From NCBI RefSeq assembly GCF_014647535.1, contig NZ_BMPJ01000014.1, positions 1 to 55,124 of the forward strand: a stretch of 55,124 nucleotides of DNA. Reading direction: 5' to 3'. Shown piece by piece: positions 8,565 to 20,124 of the stretch. A model generated the notes under the pieces. It did no database searches, had not been told where the DNA came from, and was given only the letters and a program-made list of their open reading frames with translations. The DNA is from Thermus composti (lineage in GTDB: Bacteria > Deinococcota > Deinococci > Deinococcales > Thermaceae). A program made the position numbers and the translations under genes. Positions within the stretch are counted from its first letter, which is position 1, and every line of letters starts with the position of its first letter.

Positions 8565-8617
8565 TTGCCAATCCGCCTCCCAAAGTGTACCATATCGTCT
8601 GCCCGAGGGATCGGGCA
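8565..8617 (+). promoter_or_regulatory. tRNA operon promoter and leader hairpin
   Basis: TTGCCA at 8565-8570 and TACCAT at 8588-8593 are exactly 17 bases apart. Transcription should start near 8600, where the RNA immediately folds as TGCCCGA-GGGA-TCGGGCA (8600-8617), a perfect seven-base-pair stem, before tRNA-Gln. Such leader stems often guide tRNA processing. Confidence 0.6.
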
Positions 8618-8625
8618 CCCGCCGC

Positions 8626-8699
8626 TGGGGTGTCGTCTAAGGGTAGGACAGCGGACTCTGGATCCGCCGGTCGTGGTTCGAATCCACGCACCCCAGCCA
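8626..8699 (+). tRNA. tRNA-Gln (CTG)
   Basis: Acceptor TGGGGTG pairs with CACCCCA, the anticodon stem GCGGA/TCCGC holds loop CTCTGGA with anticodon CTG at 8658-8660, the T-loop is GGTTCGAATCC, and CCA is encoded. Reads codon CAG. Confidence 0.95.
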
Positions 8700-8704
8700 A
8701 ACTT

Positions 8705-8779
8705 GGCCCCATCGACTAGCGGTTAGGTCACCGGCCTTTCAAGCCGGCGGCGGGGGTTCGAGTCCCCCTGGGGTCACCA
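8705..8779 (+). tRNA. tRNA-Glu (TTC)
   Basis: Acceptor GGCCCCA pairs with TGGGGTC, anticodon stem CCGGC/GCCGG, loop CTTTCAA with anticodon TTC at 8738-8740, CCA encoded. Reads GAA and, by wobble, GAG. Confidence 0.95.
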
Positions 8780-8781
8780 AG

Positions 8782-8899
8782 GCAATCCGAGCCGCACGCG
8801 GCCCCATCGTCTAGAGGCCTAGGACACGGCCCTCTCAAGGCCGAGACGGGGGTTCGAATCCCCCTGGGGTCACCAGAGGCGGCTCGGATTGCTTTTCCT
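8782..8899 (+). terminator. 14-bp inverted repeat enclosing tRNA-Glu(CTC)
   Basis: GCAATCCGAGCCGC at 8782-8795 is the exact reverse complement of 8879-8892. The arms flank the whole tRNA-Glu(CTC) gene, and the right arm runs into TTTTCCTT. In RNA the arms would pair into a long stem with the tRNA as its loop, able to act as a processing stem and as the terminator of the tRNA operon. Confidence 0.6.
8800..8875 (+). tRNA. tRNA-Glu (CTC)
   Basis: Acceptor GGCCCCA/TGGGGTC, anticodon stem CGGCC/GGCCG, loop CTCTCAA with anticodon CTC at 8834-8836, CCA encoded. Very similar to the preceding Glu gene, consistent with duplication and anticodon change. CTC reads GAG, the dominant Glu codon in this GC-rich genome. 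Confidence 0.95.
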
Positions 8900-8962
8900 T
8901 GACACCCCGGGCCCCGGTGTCCCAGACTGGGGAAGGCATACCCCCACTAGGTATATGGGGGT
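8899..8962 (+). promoter_or_regulatory. trxB promoter with two inverted repeats
   Basis: A perfect -35 TTGACA (8899-8904) with a weak -10 CAGACT (8923-8928, spacing 18). GACACC-N9-GGTGTC (8901-8921) fills the spacer. A second inverted repeat, ACCCCCA (8940-8946) and TGGGGGT (8956-8962), lies just downstream in the leader. Both could be operators; the second resembles the C-tract/G-tract sites of CsoR-family repressors. Confidence 0.5.
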
Positions 8963-8989
8963 GTAGCCTGAAAGGGAGGAGGCTAGGCC

Positions 8990-9973
8990 ATGGAGTTCAA
9001 CCTCACGGGCCTTGCGGGAAGCGGCACGCCTGAGGAGGCGTACGATGTGGTCATCGTGGGCGGGGGGCCTGCGGGCCTCACCGCCGGGATCTACACGGGT
9101 AGGGCCCAGCTCAAGACGGTGATCGTGGAGAAGGGCCTCCCCGGGGGGCAGATCGCCCAGACCGAGGAGGTGGAGAACTACCCGGGCTTTCCCGAGGGGA
9201 TCTCGGGGGCGGAGCTTGCCGCCCGCATGGTCCAGCAGGCGGAGAAGTTCGGCGTCCGGATCGTGATGGACGAGGTCCAGGGTTTGGAACGCCTGGAGGA
9301 GGGCTTCCTGGTCAGGGGCTTTGAGCGGAACTACCGGACCAGGGCGGTGATCCTGGCCACGGGGGCCAACCCGAGGAAGCTCGGGGTGCCGGGAGAGGAG
9401 AAGTTTTATGGCCGGGGCGTTTCCACCTGCGCCACCTGCGACGGTTTTTTCTACCGAGACAAGGAGGTGGTGGTGGTGGGCGGGGGGGATGCCGCGGTAG
9501 AGGAAGGGCTTTTTCTCACCAAGTTCGCCCGAAAGGTGACCCTGGTCCACCGCCGGGATGAGCTTAGGGCCAACAAGGTGGCCCAGAAGCGGGCCTTCCA
9601 GAACCCCAAGATGCACTTTCTCTTCTCCCATGTGGTCACGGAGATCCTGGGGGAGGACCAGGTAACGGGGGTGCGGCTTAAGAACCTTAAAACAGGAGAG
9701 GAGTACGTCTACCCCACGGACGGGGTCTTCGTCTTCATCGGCCACGAGCCCAACACCGCCTTCCTGAAGGGAGTGGTGGAGCTCAGGCCCGACGGCTACG
9801 TGGCCGTGCGGGACGAGGTCTACACCTCGGTGCCCGGGATCTTCGCCGCCGGGGACGTGGCCGATCCCGTCTACCGCCAGCTCACCACCAGCGTGGGGGC
9901 GGGAACCCGGGCGGCCATGGCCGTGGAGCGGTACCTGGCGGAAAGGGCCCAGAAGGAGCCCCAGAGAGGCTAA
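8990..9973 (+). CDS. trxB: Thioredoxin reductase-like flavoprotein
   Basis: 327 residues. FAD site GGGPAG at 24-29, redox pair CATC at 147-150, NAD(P)H site GGGDAA at 164-169 followed by HRRDELRA, whose arginines favour NADPH, and the closing GIFAAGDV motif. It would pass electrons from NADPH to thioredoxin or to glutaredoxin-like proteins such as that at 599. An N-terminal extension of about 17 residues precedes the FAD strand. Start chosen for the Shine-Dalgarno GGGAGGAGG at 8974-8982. Monocistronic: own promoter upstream and a hairpin downstream. Confidence 0.93.
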   Translation: MEFNLTGLAGSGTPEEAYDVVIVGGGPAGLTAGIYTGRAQLKTVIVEKGLPGGQIAQTEEVENYPGFPEGISGAELAARMVQQAEKFGVRIVMDEVQGLERLEEGFLVRGFERNYRTRAVILATGANPRKLGVPGEEKFYGRGVSTCATCDGFFYRDKEVVVVGGGDAAVEEGLFLTKFARKVTLVHRRDELRANKVAQKRAFQNPKMHFLFSHVVTEILGEDQVTGVRLKNLKTGEEYVYPTDGVFVFIGHEPNTAFLKGVVELRPDGYVAVRDEVYTSVPGIFAAGDVADPVYRQLTTSVGAGTRAAMAVERYLAERAQKEPQRG

Positions 9974-10009
9974 GTGGCCGCCCGGTGGTTTCGCCACACG
10001 GGGTGTCCG

Positions 10010-10063
10010 AAAAGGGGCTTGGGAAGTCCCTTTTGGGGCCTTCGCCGCGGTGGGGTACTTAGG
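10010..10063 (+). repeat. trxB terminator hairpin plus repeat copy E
   Basis: AAAAGGG (10010-10016) pairs with CCCTTTT (10028-10034) around an 11-base loop, a terminator-like stem after trxB. The segment 10028-10063, from CCCTTTTGGGGCC through GGTGGGGTACTTAGG, matches in reverse complement the element at 28054-28089 over most of its length. Confidence 0.5.
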
Positions 10064-11263
10064 TTGAGGCGGCTTCTCGCCGCCTTTCGTCTCCTTTTCG
10101 CTCTTCTTTACCTCCCCCTAGACGACCGCCCCCCGAACCTCGCCCCCTGCGCCTGGGGCCTGGTCCTCTGCCCGCCCCAGGAGGCCTACAGGGGCCCGGA
10201 GGGGGCGGACCTTGGGGCGCTTCGCCGCTGGCTCCTTGCCACCCCGGGGGAGGGGCTTGTGGCCAGCCTGGACGCCTTGGCCTACGGCGGGCTCCTCCAG
10301 AGCCGCCACCTCCCCCTGCCGGCGGAGGACGCCCTGGCCCGGCTTGGGCCCCTCCTTTCCTGGAAGGCGCGGTTTGGGGGAGAGGTTTTCCTCTTCGGGG
10401 TGGTGCCCCGCTGGGACGCCACGGAGAGGGAGCGGAACCTCCGGGTGCTCAAGCGCCTCGCCCCTTGGGCGGGGCTTAAGGGGGTTTATCTAGAGGTGGT
10501 TTGGGACGATGCCATCCGGGGGTCCCCCGCCCCTAAAGAGGCGGCCTCCCTGCCCTACCCGAGCCGTCCGGGGGCGGACGAAGCGGGGCAGGTCCTCCTC
10601 CTTCGGGCCCTGCGCCCGGGCCTGCGGGTGGCCGTGGTCTACGGGGAAGGGCTTTCCCCGGGGCGGGTCACCCCTTACGAGGGGGTTCCCTTGGGGGAGA
10701 CCGTGGCCCGGCTTCTCCAAAGCGGAGGGGCCCGTGAGGTGGCCCTCGAGGAGGGCCCCGACCTCGTCCTCTACCTCCACGGGGGCGGGGAGGCGAGGCG
10801 GGCGGTGCTGCGGCTCATGGCCCTCATGGCCCGCCACCCCGTGGCCCTGGCGGACCTTTCCCGGGTGAACCGGGGGGATGGCCGCCTTATGGACTACCTC
10901 CAGGCCCTGGGGCTTTACGGGCGGCTTGCCGCCTACGCCGCCTGGGGCACCCCGGCCAACAACCTGGGAAGCGCCTTGGCCCAGGGAGGGCTTTTCCTAA
11001 AGGACCGGGAAGGGCGCTTGGGGCGCCTCGCCGAGGCCTACTTCGCCTACTGGTGGGGGGAGGTGGGGAGGCCTTTCGTGCGGGCCCGTTTCCCCGAGCC
11101 CCTGCCCGAGGAGGCCTTGGCCGTGGCTGGCCTTTGGCCTTACCTGGAGCTGGACGGCCGACGGGTGGACCTAAAGGCCCTTTTCTTCCCTTGGCGCCGC
11201 GCCTTTGAGGCCTGGGGGGAGCTTTCCTTGGGGCCGGACCGGGGGCTTCCTTTGCTAAAGTAG
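10064..11263 (+). CDS. DUF4127 family protein
   Basis: 399 residues from the TTG at 10064. The opening YLPLDDRPPN and the later AAWGTPANNLGSALAQG are hallmarks of DUF4127, whose function is unknown. The N-terminus has a short hydrophobic stretch that could be a signal peptide. The frame stays open upstream to a GTG at 9974, but that stretch is a terminator hairpin and a dispersed repeat, so the later start is preferred. Ends six bases before the HD-GYP gene, suggesting co-transcription. Family assignment good, role unknown. Confidence 0.75.
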   Translation: MRRLLAAFRLLFALLYLPLDDRPPNLAPCAWGLVLCPPQEAYRGPEGADLGALRRWLLATPGEGLVASLDALAYGGLLQSRHLPLPAEDALARLGPLLSWKARFGGEVFLFGVVPRWDATERERNLRVLKRLAPWAGLKGVYLEVVWDDAIRGSPAPKEAASLPYPSRPGADEAGQVLLLRALRPGLRVAVVYGEGLSPGRVTPYEGVPLGETVARLLQSGGAREVALEEGPDLVLYLHGGGEARRAVLRLMALMARHPVALADLSRVNRGDGRLMDYLQALGLYGRLAAYAAWGTPANNLGSALAQGGLFLKDREGRLGRLAEAYFAYWWGEVGRPFVRARFPEPLPEEALAVAGLWPYLELDGRRVDLKALFFPWRRAFEAWGELSLGPDRGLPLLK

Positions 11264-11269
11264 GCCATC

Positions 11270-12833
11270 ATGGCCCGTGCCGCTTTGGAGCTTCGCCGCC
11301 TCGAGGTCTTGGTCCAGGCTTGGCGCCTTCTTGCCCCCTTGGAGGACCCCAAGGCCGTGGCCCAGGTGGTGGTGGAGACCCTCATGGCCTCCACCCGGGC
11401 GGTTTCGGCCCTCCTTTTCCTCTACTGCCCGGAGGAGGATGCCTTGGAGCTGGTGGCCGCCAGCGGGCTTAGCGCCGAGAAGGTGGGGCTTCGCCTGCCC
11501 CGGGGCCAGGGCATCTCCTGGGAGGTGCTGGAGGGAGGGGAGGTGGTCTACCTCCCCGATGTGTGGCAGGACCCCCGGGTGGTGTTCCTCCTGGGCCGGG
11601 AGGAAAAGGGGGCCTACCTGGGGGTGCCCCTGCGGGACCCTCTGGGCCGGGTGGTGGGGGTGTTCTCCATGGACACCGTGGGCGGGGAGGGGGAGGTGGT
11701 GCCCGAGGACCGGTTCTGGGCCGAGGCCCTGGCCGAGGCGGCCGGGGTGGTCCTGGGCCGGATCCACGCCCTGGAGCAGGCGCGGGAGGAGGCCAAAAGG
11801 TACCGGGCCCTCTTGGACCTAAGCCTTTCCTTAGAGGCGAGCCGGGACCCCTTGGCCATGGCCCGGGAGGCCCTGGAGACCCTCCTCCGGCTCACCCCTT
11901 ACCACGGGGGGGCGCTTTACCTTTGGGAGAGCGGGGTGGTGCGCCCCGCCGTTTACGCAGGAAGTGTCCCCGAAGGGTTTCCCGAGCTCTACACCACCCA
12001 TCCCATCCGCTTCGGCCAGGGGCTTTTAGGCCATCCCAGGCTCTGGGAGGGGCCGGTGTACGTGGAGGACTACGCCCGCTTTCCCGGGGCCTTGGAACCT
12101 TACGTGGCCGCGAGGCTCCGATCGGCCCTCCTGGTCCCCCTGAGGCCCGAGGGGAGGCGGTACGGGATCCTGGCCCTGGGTTCCTTCGGCCAGGCCATCC
12201 CTTACCGCAAGGAGGACGAGGCGCTCCTTCGGTTGGTGGCCAAGCGGTTGGAGGACGCCTTGGAGCGCCTCTTCCACTTTAACTACTTGAAAAACGTCAA
12301 GGAGGCCTCCCTCAAGGCCCTTTCCCGGGTTCTGGAGTACCGGGACCTGGAGACCCAGGGCCACACCGAGCGCGTGGCCGAGCTCGCCCTCCGCTTGGCG
12401 GAGGCTTTGGGCTTTGAGGATAGGGAAGGGCTTCGCCTAGGGGCTTACTTCCACGACCTGGGCAAGCTGGCCCTGCCCGACGAGGTGCTGAAGAAGCCCA
12501 CCACCCTTTCCTCGGCGGAGTGGGAGCTGGTGAGGACCCATCCCCAGGTGGGGTACGAGATCCTCAAGACCCTTCCCTTCTTCTCCACCACCGCCTTGAA
12601 CGTGGTCCTCTACCACCACGAGCGCTGGGACGGCTCGGGGTACCCCTTTGGCCTGAGGCGGGAGGCCATCCCCTTGGAGGCCCGCATCTTCGCCGTGGTG
12701 GACGTCTACGATGCCCTGGTCTCCGAGCGCCCCTACAAGCGGGCCTGGACAAAAGAGGAGGCCCTAAAGGAACTCCGGGCCCAGGCGGGCAGGACCCTGG
12801 ACCCGGAGGTGGTGGCCAAGTTTCTGGAGATCC

Positions 12834-12847
<14 letters not shown>
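11270..12847 (+). CDS. GAF-GAF-HD-GYP cyclic di-GMP phosphodiesterase
   Basis: 525 residues: GAF domain 1 at about 25-165, GAF domain 2 at about 185-335, and an HD-GYP domain from about 345. Metal and substrate residues are present: His365, the HD pair at 395-396 with Lys399 (HDLGK), His449-His450, and the GYP triad in DGSGYP at 454-459. The family hydrolyses cyclic di-GMP to pGpG or GMP, here probably under control of a ligand or redox cue sensed by the GAF domains. No response-regulator or membrane segment. Overlaps the convergent glmS by 14 bases. Confidence 0.92.
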
Positions 12848-14648
<1,801 letters not shown>

Positions 14649-14700
14649 GCGGTTCCCTTTCCGAGCTTGTTTTGTCCCTTAAAGACGCCCTGCCCCTTGG

Positions 14701-14866
14701 TTGTCCCCCCCTTGCGGGGGCGGCTTTCCCTTGGGGCTTTTCGCAGGCGGGCGGGGCGGGCACACCCCGGGCGGCATCCGCGGATCCCTCGATCTTTCCC
14801 GGCCCAAGCCGGTTATCCCCTTTGCGGGGTCCGCCACCTCGTGAGGCCAAAGGCCCCCTGCGCTTC
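14701..14866 (-). promoter_or_regulatory. Probable glmS ribozyme, Deinococcus-Thermus variant
   Basis: On the minus strand the leader shows, in order, a cleavage-site-like A/GCGC (14864/14863), a short stem (GGGGCC/GGCCTC), ACGAGG, GGCGG, then ATCGA, a GCGGATG segment, CCGCC and CGG. This follows the order of the glmS ribozyme core, with GGCGG able to pair with CCGCC. Between them lie two extra hairpins (CCCC-GCAAA-GGGG and CCGGC-TTGG-GCCGG), as in the reported Deinococcus-Thermus variants with additional core stems. Further stems (CGGG-GTGTG-CCCG, CCCCC-GCAA-GGGGG) follow before glmS. Confidence 0.7.
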
Positions 14867-14915
14867 CCGCCATCCCGACCGATGTTTTTTCCGCCGTCCC
14901 ACCTCCCCCGGGGGG

Positions 14916-14921
14916 AGTATA
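14916..14921 (-). promoter_or_regulatory. glmS -10 element
   Basis: TATACT on the minus strand; start expected near 14909, giving a leader of about 260 bases that holds the ribozyme. I see no good -35 for it; the region upstream is occupied by the divergent slpA promoter. Confidence 0.5.
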
Positions 14922-14943
14922 GCAAATCTAAAGGCCCAGGCCC

Positions 14944-14973
14944 TTGACAAGCCCTGTGTGAGGCTTCTATGAT
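14944..14973 (+). promoter_or_regulatory. slpA promoter
   Basis: TTGACA (14944-14949), 18-base spacer, TATGAT (14968-14973): the strongest consensus promoter in the window, fitting an abundant envelope protein. Start expected at about 14980, leaving a leader of about 122 bases. Confidence 0.75.
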
Positions 14974-14979
14974 AGCCCC

Positions 14980-15022
14980 GGATGTCCGGGCAACTGGGCT
15001 TTTGGCGCCTTGCCGGGCATCC
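14980..15022 (+). promoter_or_regulatory. 5'-terminal hairpin of the slpA mRNA
   Basis: GGATGTCCGGGCAA at 14980-14993 pairs almost completely with TTGCCGGGCATCC at 15010-15022 around a 16-base loop. The predicted transcription start is the first base of the stem, so the mRNA would begin in a long duplex, a known way to protect abundant envelope mRNAs from 5'-end-dependent decay. Confidence 0.55.
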
Positions 15023-15101
15023 AGGGGGTCTAAGCGGAGAGGAAACGCGGCAACTCGCCCGCCCATGGCCCCCAAAACCCTAGAAGGGGGTGTGAAGGCG
15101 T

Positions 15102-18011
15102 ATGAAGAAAAGGCTTGTGGCGCTACTGGCAGGGCTCTTGACCGTCCTCTCCATGGGGTTCGGTCTGGCCCAGTTCTCCGACGTGCCCGCCGGGCACTGG
15201 GCCAAGGAGGCCGTGGAGAGCCTGGCGGCCAAGGGCATCATCGTAGGCTTCCCGGACGGCACCTACCGGGGCAACGAGAACCTCACCCGCTACCAGGCGG
15301 CCCTCTTCATCTACCGGCTTTTGCAGCAGATTCAGGAGGAGCTGAAGGCCAAGGGCACCTCTCCCACCATGGAGGCCCTGTCCGCCGAGGACCTCGAGGC
15401 CCTGAAGAACGCCGTCCAGGAGCTGGCCGCTGAGCTCGCCGCCCTGGGCGTGCGGGTCTCCGCCCTGGAGGACAGCGCCGCCACCAAGGAGGACATTGCC
15501 CGCCTCGAGGCGGCCATTGAAGAGCTGAAGAAGCCCGTGGGCGAGCCCGGCATGGACCAGGCCGCCCTTAAGGACCTCGCCGACCGGGTGGAGGCCGCCT
15601 CCGTGGCCGCCGACACCGCCTTGGCCCAGGCCCAGCAGCTTGCCGAGCAGCTCCAGGCCCTCTCCCAGGACGTGGCTGGCCTCCAGACCCAGGTGGAGGC
15701 CAACGCCGAGGCCATCCAGGCCCTCAACGAGCTCGCTGCCCTCCTGAACCAGGACGTCCTGGCCCTTCAGGACCGGGTGACCAACCTGGAGAAGCTGGTC
15801 TCGGGCGGCCAGGAGCTTCCCGACCTGGCGCAGTTTGCCACCAAGGAGGACGTGGCCGCCGTCCAGGAGTTCGCCGCCGCCCTCCGCTCCGACCTGGTGG
15901 GCCTCTCCGAGAAGGTCACCAAGCTGGAGGGCCAGGTGGCCGAGCTCAACAAGGTGCGCTACTCCATCTCCGGTAGCCTCTCCGCCACCTACGGCACCGC
16001 GACCGCTACGGGCCAGGACTTTGACATTGACCGCCTCTTCCCGGGCAACGCCGTCTCCTCCGGGGCCGACCAGCAGGACTATGGTGGGAATCCCTACCGC
16101 AAGCGCGTGGCCCAGCGGCGGGGTGACTTCGGCCAGACCTTCACCGGAGGCTCCGCCAACCTCACCTTCGGCGTGAAGGTGGCCGAGCCCGGCCAGCAGG
16201 GCGTGAACGTCTCCGAGGCCAGCGTCACCCTCTACGCCGACACTTTCCCCTCCATCAGCCTCAACCTGGAGAGCGCCACCCTTAAGGGCAACGTGGACGG
16301 CCAGCCCTTCAGCGTGGTCTACAGCGAGTCCAACAGCAAGTTCTTCTTCAACGACTACCTCTTCGCCAACAACAAGGACGACGACGAGGCGGTCTCCCGC
16401 CGGGGCGTGGTGGCCACCCTCTCCGCCACCAAGTTCCCCCTCGCTCCCGAGGTGACCGTGGTGGCGGGACAGGCTACGGACAACGGTAACCCCGCAGGCT
16501 CCCAGCCCTTTGGGGCTGCTACAGCCGACTACTTCGGCATCCGCACCGCCCTCAAGCCCCTGGAGGGCATCACCCTGGGCCTGAACTACGTCCGGGCCGA
16601 GGGGATCCGCTACGGCGTGGGCGCCGACCTCTCCGCCTCTGTGGGCCCGGTGAAGCTCACGGGTGTCTTTGACACCACCAAGCCCTGGGGCCAGCCCGTC
16701 TCCGATCTCTTTGACAGCACCCTCTCCGACTGGGCCTACTACGTCAAGGGCGAGGCTGTTCTTGGCCCTCTCACCCTCTCCGCCAACTACCGGGCCATTG
16801 ACCCGGACTACGAAGACGGCGTGGCGGGCCTTTCCGCCAACTACGCCTACTACTACTTCGGCGTGGGCGGCAACGGCACCGCGCCTTACGCCCCCGACAA
16901 CCGGGGCTTTGGCGTGGACGCCAAGGTGAACCTGGGGCTTTTGGAGGGCCTCGAGGTCCGGGGCTACTACGAGAACGCCCATGACTACAACGGCGTCAAG
17001 CTGAATGCCAATGGCGGCTACCAGCAGCAGGCCTACGGCGTGGGGGCCACCCTCAAACTCTTCCGCGGCTTTGCCCTGAACCCTTACTGGAACCAGCTCT
17101 TCTTCAGCAATAGCGCAGAAGGGGATACCCGGGGCTCTGCTAGCTACGGCATCGCCAACTACAACTACAGCTACTACATCTACAACATCCAGGACAGCCG
17201 CTACTCCTCCAGCCTGGGGGTCAAGCTCACCCACGACGCCAAGGCCCAAAACGCCCTCATCCCCGGCCTCGGCCTCACCGTGGGCTACCAGGTCTTCGCC
17301 GACTCCAGCGGGGCCTACAACCTCCAGGACCTCGTGGCCTACGCCACCTACGACCTCAAGCTCGGCCCCCTGAGCCTGAGCCCCTACGTCCGCTACCACA
17401 GCTTCAAGGACACTAACCCTGGTGGGCCCGACGTTTACGGCGATCCGCAAAGCATTGCTTCTGGTAGGACCACCTACGACTACACCACCCTCAAGTACGG
17501 GGTGAAGGTGGCCACCGATCCCTTGGCCATCCCCCTGAAGCCCAGCCTGGAAGGGGTCTACGCCGCCCGCTCCACGGACATCACCCGTGCTCCTGGTGGT
17601 TCCCCCTACACCGGCAACAACGATCCCAAGGAGACCTACTGGCGGGTGGGCCTCGCCCTGAACGAGTTCCTGGCCCCCGGCGCCAGCGTCAAGGTGGGCT
17701 ACGCCCGCTACCGGGGCGAGAACGTGGCCAACCCCGACGGTGCCCCCTTCACCTCCGTCAACCGCGGCTTCGGCGACTTCTCCTTGAGCGCTACCACCGA
17801 CCGCCTCTTCACCTACCCCGGCGAGGTCCAGTTCCCCTGGAACCTCACCGCTACGGGCAACGTCCGCTCCGGCGGCGTGGACGGCATCTACGTAGAGGCC
17901 AAGTACTACGACTTCACCGTGGCCTACCTGGATGCCGTGCTCCTGGACGGCGCAAACAACGTCCTGTCCTACGGCCGGGCCTTCAAGGTGAGCTACGACC
18001 TGAAGTTCTAA
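15102..18011 (+). CDS. slpA: S-layer/outer-envelope protein SlpA
   Basis: 969 residues. Signal peptide 1-23 (ending GFGLA), one SLH domain at 25-75 (FSDVPAGHWAKEAVESLA start), a long coiled-coil region at about 95-285 rich in LxxL/A heptads, then a beta-rich C-terminal barrel with alternating aromatic strands ending in SYDLKF. This is the Thermus SlpA layout: SLH binds pyruvylated secondary cell-wall polymer and the barrel spans the outer layer. Strong promoter, structured leader, moderate Shine-Dalgarno (GAAGG at 15093-15097) and a strong terminator. Confidence 0.93.
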   Translation: MKKRLVALLAGLLTVLSMGFGLAQFSDVPAGHWAKEAVESLAAKGIIVGFPDGTYRGNENLTRYQAALFIYRLLQQIQEELKAKGTSPTMEALSAEDLEALKNAVQELAAELAALGVRVSALEDSAATKEDIARLEAAIEELKKPVGEPGMDQAALKDLADRVEAASVAADTALAQAQQLAEQLQALSQDVAGLQTQVEANAEAIQALNELAALLNQDVLALQDRVTNLEKLVSGGQELPDLAQFATKEDVAAVQEFAAALRSDLVGLSEKVTKLEGQVAELNKVRYSISGSLSATYGTATATGQDFDIDRLFPGNAVSSGADQQDYGGNPYRKRVAQRRGDFGQTFTGGSANLTFGVKVAEPGQQGVNVSEASVTLYADTFPSISLNLESATLKGNVDGQPFSVVYSESNSKFFFNDYLFANNKDDDEAVSRRGVVATLSATKFPLAPEVTVVAGQATDNGNPAGSQPFGAATADYFGIRTALKPLEGITLGLNYVRAEGIRYGVGADLSASVGPVKLTGVFDTTKPWGQPVSDLFDSTLSDWAYYVKGEAVLGPLTLSANYRAIDPDYEDGVAGLSANYAYYYFGVGGNGTAPYAPDNRGFGVDAKVNLGLLEGLEVRGYYENAHDYNGVKLNANGGYQQQAYGVGATLKLFRGFALNPYWNQLFFSNSAEGDTRGSASYGIANYNYSYYIYNIQDSRYSSSLGVKLTHDAKAQNALIPGLGLTVGYQVFADSSGAYNLQDLVAYATYDLKLGPLSLSPYVRYHSFKDTNPGGPDVYGDPQSIASGRTTYDYTTLKYGVKVATDPLAIPLKPSLEGVYAARSTDITRAPGGSPYTGNNDPKETYWRVGLALNEFLAPGASVKVGYARYRGENVANPDGAPFTSVNRGFGDFSLSATTDRLFTYPGEVQFPWNLTATGNVRSGGVDGIYVEAKYYDFTVAYLDAVLLDGANNVLSYGRAFKVSYDLKF

Positions 18012-18027
18012 GGCTCCTTAGGGCCTT

Positions 18028-18055
18028 CCCCCCGCCCAAAGGCGGGGGGTTTTCC
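18028..18055 (+). terminator. slpA terminator
   Basis: Perfect nine-base-pair stem CCCCCCGCC-CAAA-GGCGGGGGG (18028-18049) followed by TTTTCCTTT. Confidence 0.9.
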
Positions 18056-18074
18056 TTTGAGCTAGACTAAAGGG

Positions 18075-20075
<2,001 letters not shown>

Positions 20076-20078
20076 AGA

Positions 20079-20116
20079 CCCCACCGCAGCGAAAGCCGCG
20101 GCGGGGGCCCTAAAGC
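20079..20116. repeat. GC-rich terminator-like repeat (copy B)
   Basis: Between the convergent ends of uvrB and the E2-like gene. CCCCACCGCAGCGAAAGCC matches the left half of copy A, and GGCGGGGGCCCTAAAGC matches the right half of the copy at 28054. Forms a GC-rich hairpin. Confidence 0.45.
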
Positions 20117-20124
20117 GCGCGCCC

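Noticed and set aside
8557-8712. N-terminal extension of the roadblock-like protein through the tRNA-Gln gene.
   Set aside because: It reads the tRNA antisense; the ATG at 8556 with a GGGAGG upstream is better.
9974-10063. Upstream GTG start for the DUF4127 gene directly after trxB.
   Set aside because: The stretch is a terminator hairpin plus a dispersed repeat found elsewhere; it adds no family-like residues.
15123-17450. A 775-codon open frame antisense to slpA, and many other long antisense frames.
   Set aside because: Expected by-product of strong GC third-position bias in the sense gene; no start signal, and the composition is that of a mirrored frame.
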